This document shows, piece after piece, positions 47,089-55,188 of a stretch of 64,000 bases of DNA. Numbering within the stretch: position 1 is the first letter of the stretch; every line of letters starts with the position of its first letter. Origin of the DNA: Bradyrhizobium xenonodulans (GTDB lineage Bacteria; Pseudomonadota; Alphaproteobacteria; Rhizobiales; Xanthobacteraceae); assembly GCF_027594865.1 (NCBI RefSeq), contig NZ_CP089391.1, positions 1,208,501 through 1,272,500 on the forward strand, written 5' to 3'. The notes beneath the pieces were generated by a model that ran no database searches, was not told the origin of the DNA, and was given only the letters and a program-made list of their open reading frames with translations. Both the position numbers and the translations under genes were made by a program.

Positions 47089-47919
47089 ATGCGTAGCGTT
47101 AAGTCTCTCCTTGCCGCGGGTGCGGCATCCCTGATCTCGTCGATGGCGTTCGCCGCCGATATGCCGATCGCGGTTCCCCCTCCCATGTACGCGCCGCCGG
47201 CTCCGCCCGCCGATTTCGGCGGCTGGTATCTCCGTGGCGACGTCGGCATGACCAACCAGAGTGCCAAGCGCATCGACAGCGCCCTGCCGGCTGGCTACTC
47301 GAAGACGACGGAAGGCCTCGGCTTCGACTCGGCCGGGCTGTTCGATCTCGGCGTCGGCTATCGCTTCAACAACTGGTTCCGCGCGGACGTGATCGGCCAG
47401 TACCGTGGCAAATCCAATCTGCACGGCAGCGACAACGTCGTTGGACCGGGCTTCGTCGGCGTCAACAATTACAGCGGCAGCAAGTCCGAGTGGGTCGTGA
47501 TGGCCAACGCCTATGTCGATCTCGGCACCTGGTGGTGCATCACCCCGTTCATCGGCGCCGGTGTCGGCGGCTCCTACAACAAGATCAGCGGCTTCCGCGA
47601 CGACGGCGTGTCGTACAGCCCCGGTCTCAACAACAGCGTCGCCTACTTCGCCGACAACGGAAAGTGGAACTTCGCCTGGGCCGCACATGCCGGTCTCGCC
47701 TACAAGGTCAACCCCGGCTTCACCGTCGAACTGGCCTACAGCTACATGAACCTCGGCGACGGCGCGCCCGGCAACTACCGCCTGTTCGACAACAGCGCTT
47801 CGGGCCCGACCTCGATCAAGGTCAAGGAAATCACCTCGCACGACATCAAGCTCGGCGTGCGCTGGGATCTCAACAGCCCGCCGGCCTACATGCCGCCGCC
47901 GCTCGTCACCAAGGGCTGA
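47089..47919 (+). CDS. Omp31-like outer-membrane protein (2)
   Basis: 276 residues with a signal peptide ('MRSVKSLLAAGAASLISSMAFA-ADMP') and AAGGACG upstream. A Pro-rich stretch ('VPPPMYAPPAPPADFGGWYLRGDVG') leads into an eight-strand barrel. 'GLFDLGVGYRFNNWFRADVIGQYRG' and 'ITSHDIKLGVRWDLN' are typical strands. Unlike most OMPs it ends 'PLVTKG', after the last strand '...GVRWDL', so a short Pro-rich extension follows the barrel. A perfect CtrA-like box precedes it and a terminator follows. It belongs to the Opa/Omp31 family; role structural or adhesive. Confidence 0.88.
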   Translation: MRSVKSLLAAGAASLISSMAFAADMPIAVPPPMYAPPAPPADFGGWYLRGDVGMTNQSAKRIDSALPAGYSKTTEGLGFDSAGLFDLGVGYRFNNWFRADVIGQYRGKSNLHGSDNVVGPGFVGVNNYSGSKSEWVVMANAYVDLGTWWCITPFIGAGVGGSYNKISGFRDDGVSYSPGLNNSVAYFADNGKWNFAWAAHAGLAYKVNPGFTVELAYSYMNLGDGAPGNYRLFDNSASGPTSIKVKEITSHDIKLGVRWDLNSPPAYMPPPLVTKG

Positions 47920-47948
47920 TAGCAAGCCTCATCGCTTAAGATGTCTTA

Positions 47949-47978
47949 ACGGCGCGGGATCATCCCGCGCCGTTTTGC
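47949..47978 (+). terminator. Rho-independent terminator between the two porin genes
   Basis: Stem acggcgcggga / tcccgcgccgt (11 bp) with a 3-nt loop, followed by tttgcttt. Confidence 0.9.
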
Positions 47979-48087
47979 TTTGCGTATTTTTCATGCCGAG
48001 TGGCGATGAAAGGCCCTCACGCAACCATTGGTTAAGGTTAACGAGCCATGATCAGCATCGAAAGTTCGAGTTCGATGGAGCGTTGCG

Positions 48088-48975
48088 ATGCGTGGGCTTT
48101 TGTTGGCGGCGGTGATGTTGGGGACGGTGTCTGCCGCGCACGCGGCCGATATGCCGGACCTGCCCGTGCTGCGCGGGGGCTTCACCGACGGCTTGTCGAA
48201 GACATCCCACAACTGGGACGGCTTCTACGCCGGCGGCAACTTCGGCTACACCACAGACTCGAGCGATTTCGGCCAGAGCGTGGTCGGCCTGACCAACTAC
48301 ATCTTCCGCGACTCTGTGCTGCAAGGGCCGACGTCGACGTGGTCGCTCCTCAAGACGAACACCACGCAAGGCACGAATTTCGGCGGCTTCGTCGGCCGCA
48401 ATTGGCAATGGTATGATGCCGTTCTCGGCCTCGAAGGCACCTACACCTATTTCAACAATCTCAAGACGTCGTCGTCCGGCTACAACTCGCTCGATATCGT
48501 CAATCCGCCCGGTGACGTCCAGCCCACCGGCGTGACCAACCACTATCTCACGACATTGACCGGCACCGCTTCGGCGCAGGTGAAGGACATGGTCACACTC
48601 CGCGGGCGCGTGGGCTGGGATGGCGGCGATTTCATGCCGTACATGTTCGCCGGCGCCGCCGTCGGCCGGATGGACGTCTCCCGCACCGTGACCAGCGATG
48701 TGAAGCTGCGCCAGGATGCAACCGTTACGGACGGGTTCGGCAACGTCATCACCGTCACCGGCACGCCGATGCAGGTCGACGCGCAGTCGCAGACGCAAAG
48801 CCAGCACAAGACCAACGCTTTCGTGGCCGGTTGGGTCGCCGGCCTCGGGTTCGAATACTGCCTGTGGAACGGGCTGTTCGCGCGGGTGGAATACGAATAC
48901 GTGAAATTCTCGCCCGTTATGAACACCTCGGTGACGCTGAACAATGCGCGCGTCGGGCTCGGCTACAAGTTCTGA
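48088..48975 (+). CDS. Omp31-like outer-membrane protein (3)
   Basis: 295 residues with signal peptide ('MRGLLLAAVMLGTVSAAHA-ADMPDLP') and GGAGCG upstream. The mature part begins 'LRGGFTDGLSKTSHNWDGFYAGGNFGYTTDSSDF', matching the Omp31/Opa start 'W.GFY.GG..GY'. It has long barrel strands, a central 'MVTLRGRVGWDGGDFMPYMFAGAAVGRMD', and a proper terminal Phe ('ARVGLGYKF'). It is separated from the preceding porin by a terminator, so it has its own promoter. It is a close relative of the protein at 23200 in plan, not in sequence. Confidence 0.9.
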   Translation: MRGLLLAAVMLGTVSAAHAADMPDLPVLRGGFTDGLSKTSHNWDGFYAGGNFGYTTDSSDFGQSVVGLTNYIFRDSVLQGPTSTWSLLKTNTTQGTNFGGFVGRNWQWYDAVLGLEGTYTYFNNLKTSSSGYNSLDIVNPPGDVQPTGVTNHYLTTLTGTASAQVKDMVTLRGRVGWDGGDFMPYMFAGAAVGRMDVSRTVTSDVKLRQDATVTDGFGNVITVTGTPMQVDAQSQTQSQHKTNAFVAGWVAGLGFEYCLWNGLFARVEYEYVKFSPVMNTSVTLNNARVGLGYKF

Positions 48976-49054
48976 CGCCGTTCATCCGCTGCGCGATGGT
49001 TGACAGGCCGGCGCCGTCCTGATGCTCTGTCGCTCCAAAAAATGGGCGGCGGCG

Positions 49055-49645
49055 ATGAAGATCTACGGCGATAGCAATTCCGGCAATTGTCTCAAGGTGA
49101 AGTGGGTCTGCGACAAGCTCGCGGTGCCCTATCACTGGATCGAGATCGACACCCGCAAGGGCGAGACGCGCACGCCGCAATTCCTGAAGATGAACGGTGC
49201 CGGCCAGGTGCCGACCGTCGCCTTCGACGACGGCCGCACGCTGGCGCAGTCCAATGCCATCATCCGTTATCTCGCCCGCGACAGCGCGCTCATTCCGCGC
49301 GATGCCTTCACGGCGGCCAAGATGGACGAGTGGCTGTTCTGGGAGCAGTACAGCCACGAGCCCTATATCGCGGTGTGCCGCTTCGTCCTCGTCTATCTCG
49401 GCAAGGACGCATCCGAGCTCGATCCCGACAAGGTCAAGCGCGGCTATGCGGCGCTCGACCACATGGAGCAGCATCTCGCCGCCAGCCGCTTCTTCGCGGG
49501 CGAAGAGGTTTCGCTCGCCGACATCTCGCTGCTCGCCTATACGCGCGTGGCGCATGAAGGCGGCTTCGATCTCGGCCGCCATGCGTCCATCCGTCGCTGG
49601 ATCGGCGAAGCCGAGGCGTTTCTCGGCCTGCCGCCGGCGCGCTGA
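49055..49645 (+). CDS. Glutathione S-transferase-like protein (3)
   Basis: 196 residues from ATG 49055 ('MKIYGDSNSGNCLKVKWVCDKL'). The frame continues upstream to 49022, but the family begins here. The catalytic-position Ser/Cys region is 'SNSGNC', and the glutathione loop is 'NGAGQVPTVAFDDGRTLAQSNAIIRYLA', with the cis-Pro. The helical domain has 'EVSLADISLLAYTRVAHEGGFDLG'. It closely parallels the enzyme at 32020. A GNAT gene follows 17 bases downstream, suggesting cotranscription. Confidence 0.92.
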   Translation: MKIYGDSNSGNCLKVKWVCDKLAVPYHWIEIDTRKGETRTPQFLKMNGAGQVPTVAFDDGRTLAQSNAIIRYLARDSALIPRDAFTAAKMDEWLFWEQYSHEPYIAVCRFVLVYLGKDASELDPDKVKRGYAALDHMEQHLAASRFFAGEEVSLADISLLAYTRVAHEGGFDLGRHASIRRWIGEAEAFLGLPPAR

Positions 49646-49661
49646 GGCCGGAGTTTCCAAT

Positions 49662-50126
49662 ATGAACGACAAGTCCGTGTCCATTCGTCCCGCACGCCGC
49701 GAGGACGTCGCGGCGATTGTCGCGATGCTCGCCGACGATCATCTCGGGCGCGCCCGCGAGCGTGTGGAGGATCCGCTGCCTGCGTCCTATTACGCGGCGT
49801 TCGAGCGGGTCGAGCGCGATTCCAATCTGACGCTAGTGGTCGCCGAGAGCGAGGGCAGGGTGGTTGGCTGTTTGCAGCTCGCGGTGCTGCCGGGCCTCAG
49901 CTCGCAAGGCGGCATGCGTGGTCTGCTCGAAGACGTCCGCGTTGCCACCGATTGTCGCAGCCGCGGCATCGGCGAGCAATTGGTGCAATGGGCGATCGCG
50001 GAAGCGAAAGCGCGCGGTTGCAATCTGGTCGAATTGTTGACGCATCAGACGCGAACAGATGCGCAGCGCTTCTACAAGCGGCTGGGATTCGCTGCGAGCC
50101 ATGTCGGCATGACTGTCCGCTTTTGA
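49662..50126 (+). CDS. GNAT-family N-acetyltransferase (2)
   Basis: 154 residues. Motif A reads 'LEDVRVATDCRSRGIGEQLVQWAIAEAKARGC', with 'RSRGIG' as the pyrophosphate-binding loop, and the ending 'LLTHQTRTDAQRFYKRLGFAASHVGMTVRF' is the classical GNAT terminus. The substrate is probably a small molecule. It sits 17 bases behind the GST gene, so both may be part of a detoxification unit; the link is positional only. Confidence 0.9.
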   Translation: MNDKSVSIRPARREDVAAIVAMLADDHLGRARERVEDPLPASYYAAFERVERDSNLTLVVAESEGRVVGCLQLAVLPGLSSQGGMRGLLEDVRVATDCRSRGIGEQLVQWAIAEAKARGCNLVELLTHQTRTDAQRFYKRLGFAASHVGMTVRF

Positions 50127-50299
50127 GGCGGCGCGTTTTGAGGCAGCTCATTGCGAGCGTTGCGCGATCAGCGGAATCGGATCGCGCATTCGTTCATCTT
50201 AAGAGCTGATAAACTACCCGTTCGTCGTTCACGTTGATTGGGGAACGAACGGTGCTACGCAGCGTCAGGACACCGGGCTCGGTCGGTTCGGGGATTTCG

Positions 50300-50506
50300 A
50301 TGACAAATTATTCGATGATCAAGGTCGGCAACGACTACGTTGTGCAGGCCAACGACAAATGCATTTTGAAGGTCGGCAGCCGCCGCCGTGCGGCGCAATT
50401 GATCAGCGATGCCACGGGCTTGCTGAATGCGCTCGCTAACGTGGAATCCCCCGATGTCGCGCCGGAATTACCTTCACGCCGCCGTGAGCCGCCGGAAGTT
50501 TCTTGA
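50300..50506 (+). CDS. Small hypothetical protein (68 aa)
   Basis: 68 residues from ATG 50300. Residues 1-30 form a small beta-meander ('MIKVGNDYVVQANDKCILKVGSRRRAAQL'), followed by a helix ('LISDATGLLNALANVE') and a disordered basic tail with repeated Arg/Pro. There is no signal or membrane helix. A TTG at 50234 could extend it by 22 residues that look unstructured. It lies immediately upstream of the serC leader. Not recognised. Confidence 0.5.
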   Translation: MTNYSMIKVGNDYVVQANDKCILKVGSRRRAAQLISDATGLLNALANVESPDVAPELPSRRREPPEVS

Positions 50507-50520
50507 CTGGTCTACCCGAT

Positions 50521-50585
50521 TCCCGTATCAGCCGCGGCGGGACACCTCCCCCCAACGGGAGGCTTACTATCTGGAAGGGTAGATC
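50521..50585 (+). promoter_or_regulatory. serC leader, candidate serC RNA motif
   Basis: Two consecutive hairpins lie just before serC: tcccg...cggga (50521-50542) and cctccc-cccaac-gggagg (50545-50562), then a pyrimidine/purine spacer and a GGAAGGG ribosome site. A conserved structure with two hairpins upstream of serC-serA is known in alphaproteobacteria (the serC motif). Position and layout match; the match to the covariance model was not run. Confidence 0.55.
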
Positions 50586-51758
50586 ATGACTGTAGCGAAG
50601 CCCGCTTCGCGGCCGAACGTGCCGCATTTCTCCTCCGGCCCCTGCGCCAAGCGCCCCGGCTGGAACGCCCAAAATCTCAAGGACGCAGCGCTCGGCCGTT
50701 CGCATCGCGCGAAGGTCGGCAAGACCAAGCTCAAGCTCGCGATCGATCTGACGCGCGAAGTGCTTGAAGTGCCGGCCGATTATCGCATCGGCATCGTGCC
50801 GGCGTCCGATACCGGCGCGGTCGAGATGGCGCTGTGGTCGCTGCTCGGCGCACGGCCCGTCACCACGCTCGCCTGGGAATCCTTCGGCGAAGGCTGGGTC
50901 AGCGATATCGTCAAGGAATTGAAGCTCAAGGACGTCACCAAGCTCAACGCTCCTTACGGTGAAATCCCCGACCTCTCCAAGGTCGATCCCAAGAGCGATG
51001 TCATCTTCACCTGGAACGGCACGACTTCAGGCGTGCGCGTGCCGAACGCCGATTGGATCAAGGCAGACCGCGAAGGTCTCACGATCTGCGACGCTACGTC
51101 TGCCGCCTTCGCGCAGCCGCTCGATTTTTCAAAACTCGATGTCGTCACCTTCTCCTGGCAGAAGGCGCTGGGCGGCGAAGCCGCGCACGGCATGCTGATC
51201 TTGTCGCCGCGCGCTGTGGAGCGGCTCGAGACCTACAAGCCGGCCTGGCCGCTGCCGAAGATTTTCCGCATGACCAAGGGCGGCAAGATCAACGAAGGCA
51301 TCTTCGTCGGCGAGACCATCAACACGCCGTCGATGCTCTGCGTCGAGGACTATCTCGACGCGCTGAACTGGGCCAAGTCGATCGGCGGCCTCAAGGCGCT
51401 GATCGCACGCGCCGACGCCAACACCAAGGTGCTCGCCGACTGGAAGGCGAAGACGCCCTGGATCGACTTCCTGGCCAAGGACGCGGCGATCCGCTCCAAC
51501 ACCTCGGTGTGCCTGAAGTTCACCGATCCCGCGATCACCTCGCTCTCGGACGACGCGCAGGCGGAGTTCTCCAAGAAGCTGGTCGCGCTGATCGAGAAGG
51601 AAGGCGCCGGTTACGACTTCGCGTACTATCGCGATGCGCCGGCCGGCCTGCGCATCTGGTGCGGCGCCACCGTCGAGGCCAAGGACGTCGAGATCCTGAC
51701 GCAGTGGATCGACTGGGCCTTCGCCGAGACCAAGGCCGCGCTCGCCAAGGCCGCGTAA
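50586..51758 (+). CDS. serC: Phosphoserine aminotransferase
   Basis: 390 residues of the alphaproteobacterial, class-V PLP enzyme type. It makes phosphoserine from 3-phosphohydroxypyruvate, the second step of serine synthesis. It starts '[18 protein letters not shown]', with PLP lysine Lys193 in '[17 protein letters not shown]' and '[20 protein letters not shown]' for the cofactor phosphate. '[15 protein letters not shown]' and '[11 protein letters not shown]' complete the substrate site. serA follows after a 167-base gap holding a palindromic repeat, so the pair form a pathway operon with the first and second steps, probably controlled by the upstream leader. Confidence 0.97.
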   Translation: MTVAKPASRPNVPHFSSGPCAKRPGWNAQNLKDAALGRSHRAKVGKTKLKLAIDLTREVLEVPADYRIGIVPASDTGAVEMALWSLLGARPVTTLAWESFGEGWVSDIVKELKLKDVTKLNAPYGEIPDLSKVDPKSDVIFTWNGTTSGVRVPNADWIKADREGLTICDATSAAFAQPLDFSKLDVVTFSWQKALGGEAAHGMLILSPRAVERLETYKPAWPLPKIFRMTKGGKINEGIFVGETINTPSMLCVEDYLDALNWAKSIGGLKALIARADANTKVLADWKAKTPWIDFLAKDAAIRSNTSVCLKFTDPAITSLSDDAQAEFSKKLVALIEKEGAGYDFAYYRDAPAGLRIWCGATVEAKDVEILTQWIDWAFAETKAALAKAA

Positions 51759-51764
51759 GTTCTT

Positions 51765-51909
51765 ACCCTCCCCTGGAGGGGGAGGGTCGACGCACCGCCA
51801 GGTGCGGCGGGGTGGGGTGATCTCTCCACACGGCGCACCGGCGATTATCTTTTTGCAGCTTCACCCCACCCCGGCGCTTCGCGCCGACCCTCCCCCTCCA
51901 GGGGAGGGT
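51765..51909. repeat. Long inverted repeat inside the serC-serA operon
   Basis: Arms taccctcccctggagggggagggtcg and cgaccctccccctccaggggagggt (shown as two arms), with a ggtggggtg / caccccacc inner pair. The same element, diverged, is at 60373-60529. It could fold into a long hairpin between the two cistrons. Confidence 0.85.
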
Positions 51910-51925
51910 GTGAAGGACAGATCCC

Positions 51926-53515
51926 ATGACCAAACCCAAAGTTCTCATCTCCGACGCACTTTCTCCCGCTGCCGTGCAGATCTTCAAGGATCGCGGCGTC
52001 GAGGTCGACTTCCAGCCCAACCTCGGCAAGGACAAGGACAAGCTCGCCGAGATCATCGGCAATTACGACGGCCTCGCCATCCGCTCGGCGACCAAGGCGA
52101 CCGCGAAGATCCTCGAGAAGGCGACCAACCTCAAGGTGATCGGCCGCGCCGGCATCGGCGTCGACAATGTCGAGATCCCCGCCGCCACGGCCAAGGGCAT
52201 CATCGTGATGAACACGCCGTTCGGCAATTCGATCACGACCGCCGAGCACGCCATCACCCTGATGCTGGCGCTCGCCCGCGAGATCCCGCAGGCCGACGCC
52301 TCGACCCAGGCCGGCAAGTGGGAGAAGAACCGCTTCATGGGTGTCGAGATCACCGGCAAGGTGCTCGGCGTCGTCGGCTGCGGCAATATCGGCTCGATCG
52401 TCGCCGACCGCGCGCTCGGCCTGCGCATGAAGGTCGTCGCGTTCGATCCGTTCCTGTCGCCCGAGCGCGCCAAGGACATCGGCGTCGAGAAGGTCGATCT
52501 CGACGATCTCTTGAAGCGCGCCGACTTCATCACCCTCCATACCCCGCTGACCGAGAAGACCAAGAACATCATCGATGCGGCCGCGATCGCCAAGATGAAG
52601 AAGGGCGTACGCCTGATCAACTGCGCGCGTGGCGGCCTCGTCGACGAGCAGGCGGTGGTCGATGCGCTCAATTCCAAGCACATCGCCGGTGCCGCCTTCG
52701 ACGTCTTCGTCGAGGAGCCTGCCAATGCGAACGTGCTGTTCGGCCATCCCAACGTGATCTGCACGCCGCATCTCGGCGCCTCCACGACCGAAGCGCAAGA
52801 GAACGTCGCGCTCCAGGTCGCCGAGCAGATGTCGGACTATCTTCTCACGGGTGCGATCTCGAATGCCGTGAACTTCCCCTCGATCACGGCGGAAGAGGCG
52901 CCGAAGCTGAAGCCGTTCATTGCGCTCGCCGAGAAGCTCGGCTCGTTCGCCGGCCAGCTCACCGAGAGCGGCATCCTCAAGGTCGAGATCACCTATGAAG
53001 GCCACGTCGCCGAGATGAAGATCAAGGCGATCACCTCGGCCGTGCTGTCGGGCCTGCTGCGGCCGATGCTGGGCGAGGTGAACGTCGTCTCTGCGCCCGT
53101 CGTCGCCAAGGAGCGCGGCATGGTGGTGGACGAGATCGTCCGCGCCGCGCAGAGCGATTATGAAAGCCTGATTACCGTCACGGTGGCGACGGAGCGCCAG
53201 GAGCGCTCGGTCTCCGGCACCGTGTACCATGACGGCAAGCCGCGATTGGTCGACGTCAAGGGCATCCGCGTGGACGCCGAGTTCGGCAAGTCGATGATCT
53301 ACATCACGAACGAGGACAAGCCGGGCTTCATCGGCCAGTTCGCAAGCCTGCTCGGCGACGCCAAGATCAACATCGCCACCTTCCATCTCGGTCGCGTCGC
53401 GCCCGGCAGCGATGCCATCGCGCTGGTCGAGGTCGACGGCGCGGTGCCGGCCGACCTGCTCGCCAAGGTGCAGGCCCTGCCGCAGGTCAAGCAGGCCAAG
53501 GCGCTGACGTTCTGA
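51926..53515 (+). CDS. serA: D-3-phosphoglycerate dehydrogenase
   Basis: 529 residues, the long type with an intervening domain and a C-terminal ACT domain. It oxidises 3-phosphoglycerate to 3-phosphohydroxypyruvate with NAD, the committed step of serine synthesis, and the ACT domain is where serine usually inhibits. Landmarks: 'IGRAGIGVDNVEIPAAT', NAD loop 'GVVGCGNIGSIVADRAL', catalytic Arg in 'LINCARGGLVDEQAV', Glu in 'VEEPANANVLFGHPNV' and His in 'CTPHLGASTTEAQENVA'. The ACT domain begins 'MIYITNEDKPGFIGQFASLLGDAKINIATFHLGR'. It is transcribed with serC and ends at a terminator. Confidence 0.98.
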   Translation: MTKPKVLISDALSPAAVQIFKDRGVEVDFQPNLGKDKDKLAEIIGNYDGLAIRSATKATAKILEKATNLKVIGRAGIGVDNVEIPAATAKGIIVMNTPFGNSITTAEHAITLMLALAREIPQADASTQAGKWEKNRFMGVEITGKVLGVVGCGNIGSIVADRALGLRMKVVAFDPFLSPERAKDIGVEKVDLDDLLKRADFITLHTPLTEKTKNIIDAAAIAKMKKGVRLINCARGGLVDEQAVVDALNSKHIAGAAFDVFVEEPANANVLFGHPNVICTPHLGASTTEAQENVALQVAEQMSDYLLTGAISNAVNFPSITAEEAPKLKPFIALAEKLGSFAGQLTESGILKVEITYEGHVAEMKIKAITSAVLSGLLRPMLGEVNVVSAPVVAKERGMVVDEIVRAAQSDYESLITVTVATERQERSVSGTVYHDGKPRLVDVKGIRVDAEFGKSMIYITNEDKPGFIGQFASLLGDAKINIATFHLGRVAPGSDAIALVEVDGAVPADLLAKVQALPQVKQAKALTF

Positions 53516-53580
53516 GACGCGATCAATCCGCGGCGCGCACCACGGAATGACGGGCATCATATATTCCGACCTGCGGAACA

Positions 53581-53612
53581 ACGCCGCCCTTCTCGCGAGG
53601 GCGGCGTTTTTG
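53581..53612 (+). terminator. Rho-independent terminator after serA
   Basis: Stem acgccgccct / agggcggcgt with a small loop and tttttgtt tail. Confidence 0.9.
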
Positions 53613-53727
53613 TTGATGCAGCGCCGCGCGTTATTTTCCCCGCTCCCGCCAAACTTTGTGTACCAATGGCGCCCAGAACGCTTCGTATCAACGCTCCGTT
53701 CAAAATCGTTCGACAAGGGAGAAAACA

Positions 53728-54900
53728 ATGCGTGAAGCCGTCATCGTTTCCTATGCGCGCACGGGCCTCGCGAAATCCGGCCGCGGCGGGTTCAACATCA
53801 CGCCGCCGATGTCGCTCGCGGCCCATGCCATCCACCATGCGGTCGATCGCGCCGGTGTCGAGAAGGACTATGTCGAGGATTGCTATCTCGGCAATTGCGC
53901 CCATGGCGCGCCGAACATCGGTCGCCAGGCCGCGCTGCTGGCCGGCCTGCCGACGACCACCGCCGGCGTCTCGGTGAACCGCTTCTGCTCCTCGGGCCTC
54001 CAGACCATCGCGATGGCCGCCAACTCGATCCGCTCGGACGGTGCCGATTGCATCGTCGCCGGCGGCGTCGAGAGCATCTCGATCCCCGGCGGCGGGACGC
54101 CGAAGGAATCGATCGATCCCGAATTGCTCAAGGTCGCGCCCGATATCTTCATGGCGATGATCGACACCGCCGACATCGTCGCCGAGCGCTACAAGCTCAG
54201 CCGCGAATACCAGGACGAGTTCTCGCTGGAATCACAGCGCCGCATGGCGGCGTCGCAGCAGGCCGGCAAGTACAAGGACGAGATCGTCCCGATGAAGACG
54301 AAGATGAAGGTCGTCGACAAGCAGACCAAGGCGGAGTCGATCGTCGATTACGTCGTCGATCGCGACGAGTGCAACCGCCCCGAGACCACGCTGGAGGGCC
54401 TTGCCAAGCTCGAGCCGGTGAAGGGCCCCGGCAAGTTCGTCACCGCCGGCAATGCCAGCCAGCTCTCCGACGGCGCCGCCGCCGTGGTGCTGATGGAAGC
54501 CAAGGACGCCGAGAAGCGCGGCCTCAAGCCGCTCGGCCGCTTCGTCGCCTGGGCGACCGCGGGCTGCGAGCCGGACGAGATGGGCATCGGTCCCGTGTTC
54601 GCGATCCCGAAGCTGCTCAAGCGCACCGGCCTGAAGATCGACGACATCGATCTGTGGGAGCTCAACGAGGCCTTCGCCAGCCAGTGCCTCTATTCGCGCG
54701 ACAAGCTCGGCATCGATCCCGCCAAGTACAACGTCAACGGCGGCTCGATCGCGATCGGCCATCCCTTCGGCATGACCGGCGCCCGCCTCACCGGCCACCT
54801 GCTCCAGGAAGGTGCGCGCCGCAAGGCCAAATGGGGCGTCGTGACCATGTGCATCGGCGGTGGCCAGGGCGGCGCCGGCCTGTTCGAGATCTACAGCTGA
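53728..54900 (+). CDS. Acetyl-CoA acetyltransferase / 3-ketoacyl-CoA thiolase
   Basis: 390 residues. Biosynthetic thiolases condense two acetyl-CoA; degradative ones split 3-ketoacyl-CoA. The triad is intact: Cys87 ('[12 protein letters not shown]'), His345 ('[10 protein letters not shown]') and Cys375 ('MCIGGGQG'). '[10 protein letters not shown]' and '[10 protein letters not shown]' complete the family signature. AAGGGAG lies 7 bases upstream. No other beta-oxidation gene is adjacent, so it may serve fatty acid or aromatic degradation or PHB-related flow. A phasin gene lies 6 kb away. Confidence 0.93.
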   Translation: MREAVIVSYARTGLAKSGRGGFNITPPMSLAAHAIHHAVDRAGVEKDYVEDCYLGNCAHGAPNIGRQAALLAGLPTTTAGVSVNRFCSSGLQTIAMAANSIRSDGADCIVAGGVESISIPGGGTPKESIDPELLKVAPDIFMAMIDTADIVAERYKLSREYQDEFSLESQRRMAASQQAGKYKDEIVPMKTKMKVVDKQTKAESIVDYVVDRDECNRPETTLEGLAKLEPVKGPGKFVTAGNASQLSDGAAAVVLMEAKDAEKRGLKPLGRFVAWATAGCEPDEMGIGPVFAIPKLLKRTGLKIDDIDLWELNEAFASQCLYSRDKLGIDPAKYNVNGGSIAIGHPFGMTGARLTGHLLQEGARRKAKWGVVTMCIGGGQGGAGLFEIYS

Positions 54901-54932
54901 TCAAAGAGCTGATCTGAGCCCACGTGAAAGTG

Positions 54933-54967
54933 AAAGGCACGGCGCCGCAAGCGCCGTGCCTTTTTCG
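54933..54967 (+). terminator. Rho-independent terminator after the thiolase
   Basis: Perfect 13-bp stem aaaggcacggcgc / gcgccgtgccttt, 5-nt loop, then a T run. Confidence 0.93.
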
Positions 54968-55188
54968 TTGCGCATCGAACACCGCAAACCTATAAGCCTT
55001 CCGTCGGAAAAGGCAGATTTGGTCTGGTAAGCCCAAATCCTTTCGGTAACGAAAGCTCTGGTCTTTGGCCTTGTGCACGAGATCCCCGCGACGAACATCG
55101 GACGCCACGCAGGCGTCCCATCGTTCGTCCGTGTGATTCTCGAAGTCCTGGGAACGCTCCGGTCGAACATCGACCACAGGAGCGTCTC

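Noticed and set aside
53698..53711. GTTC-AAAATC-GTTC upstream of the thiolase, resembling the alphaproteobacterial SOS box.
   Set aside because: The spacing is 6, not the 7 required by LexA in this group, and the gene is not a repair gene.
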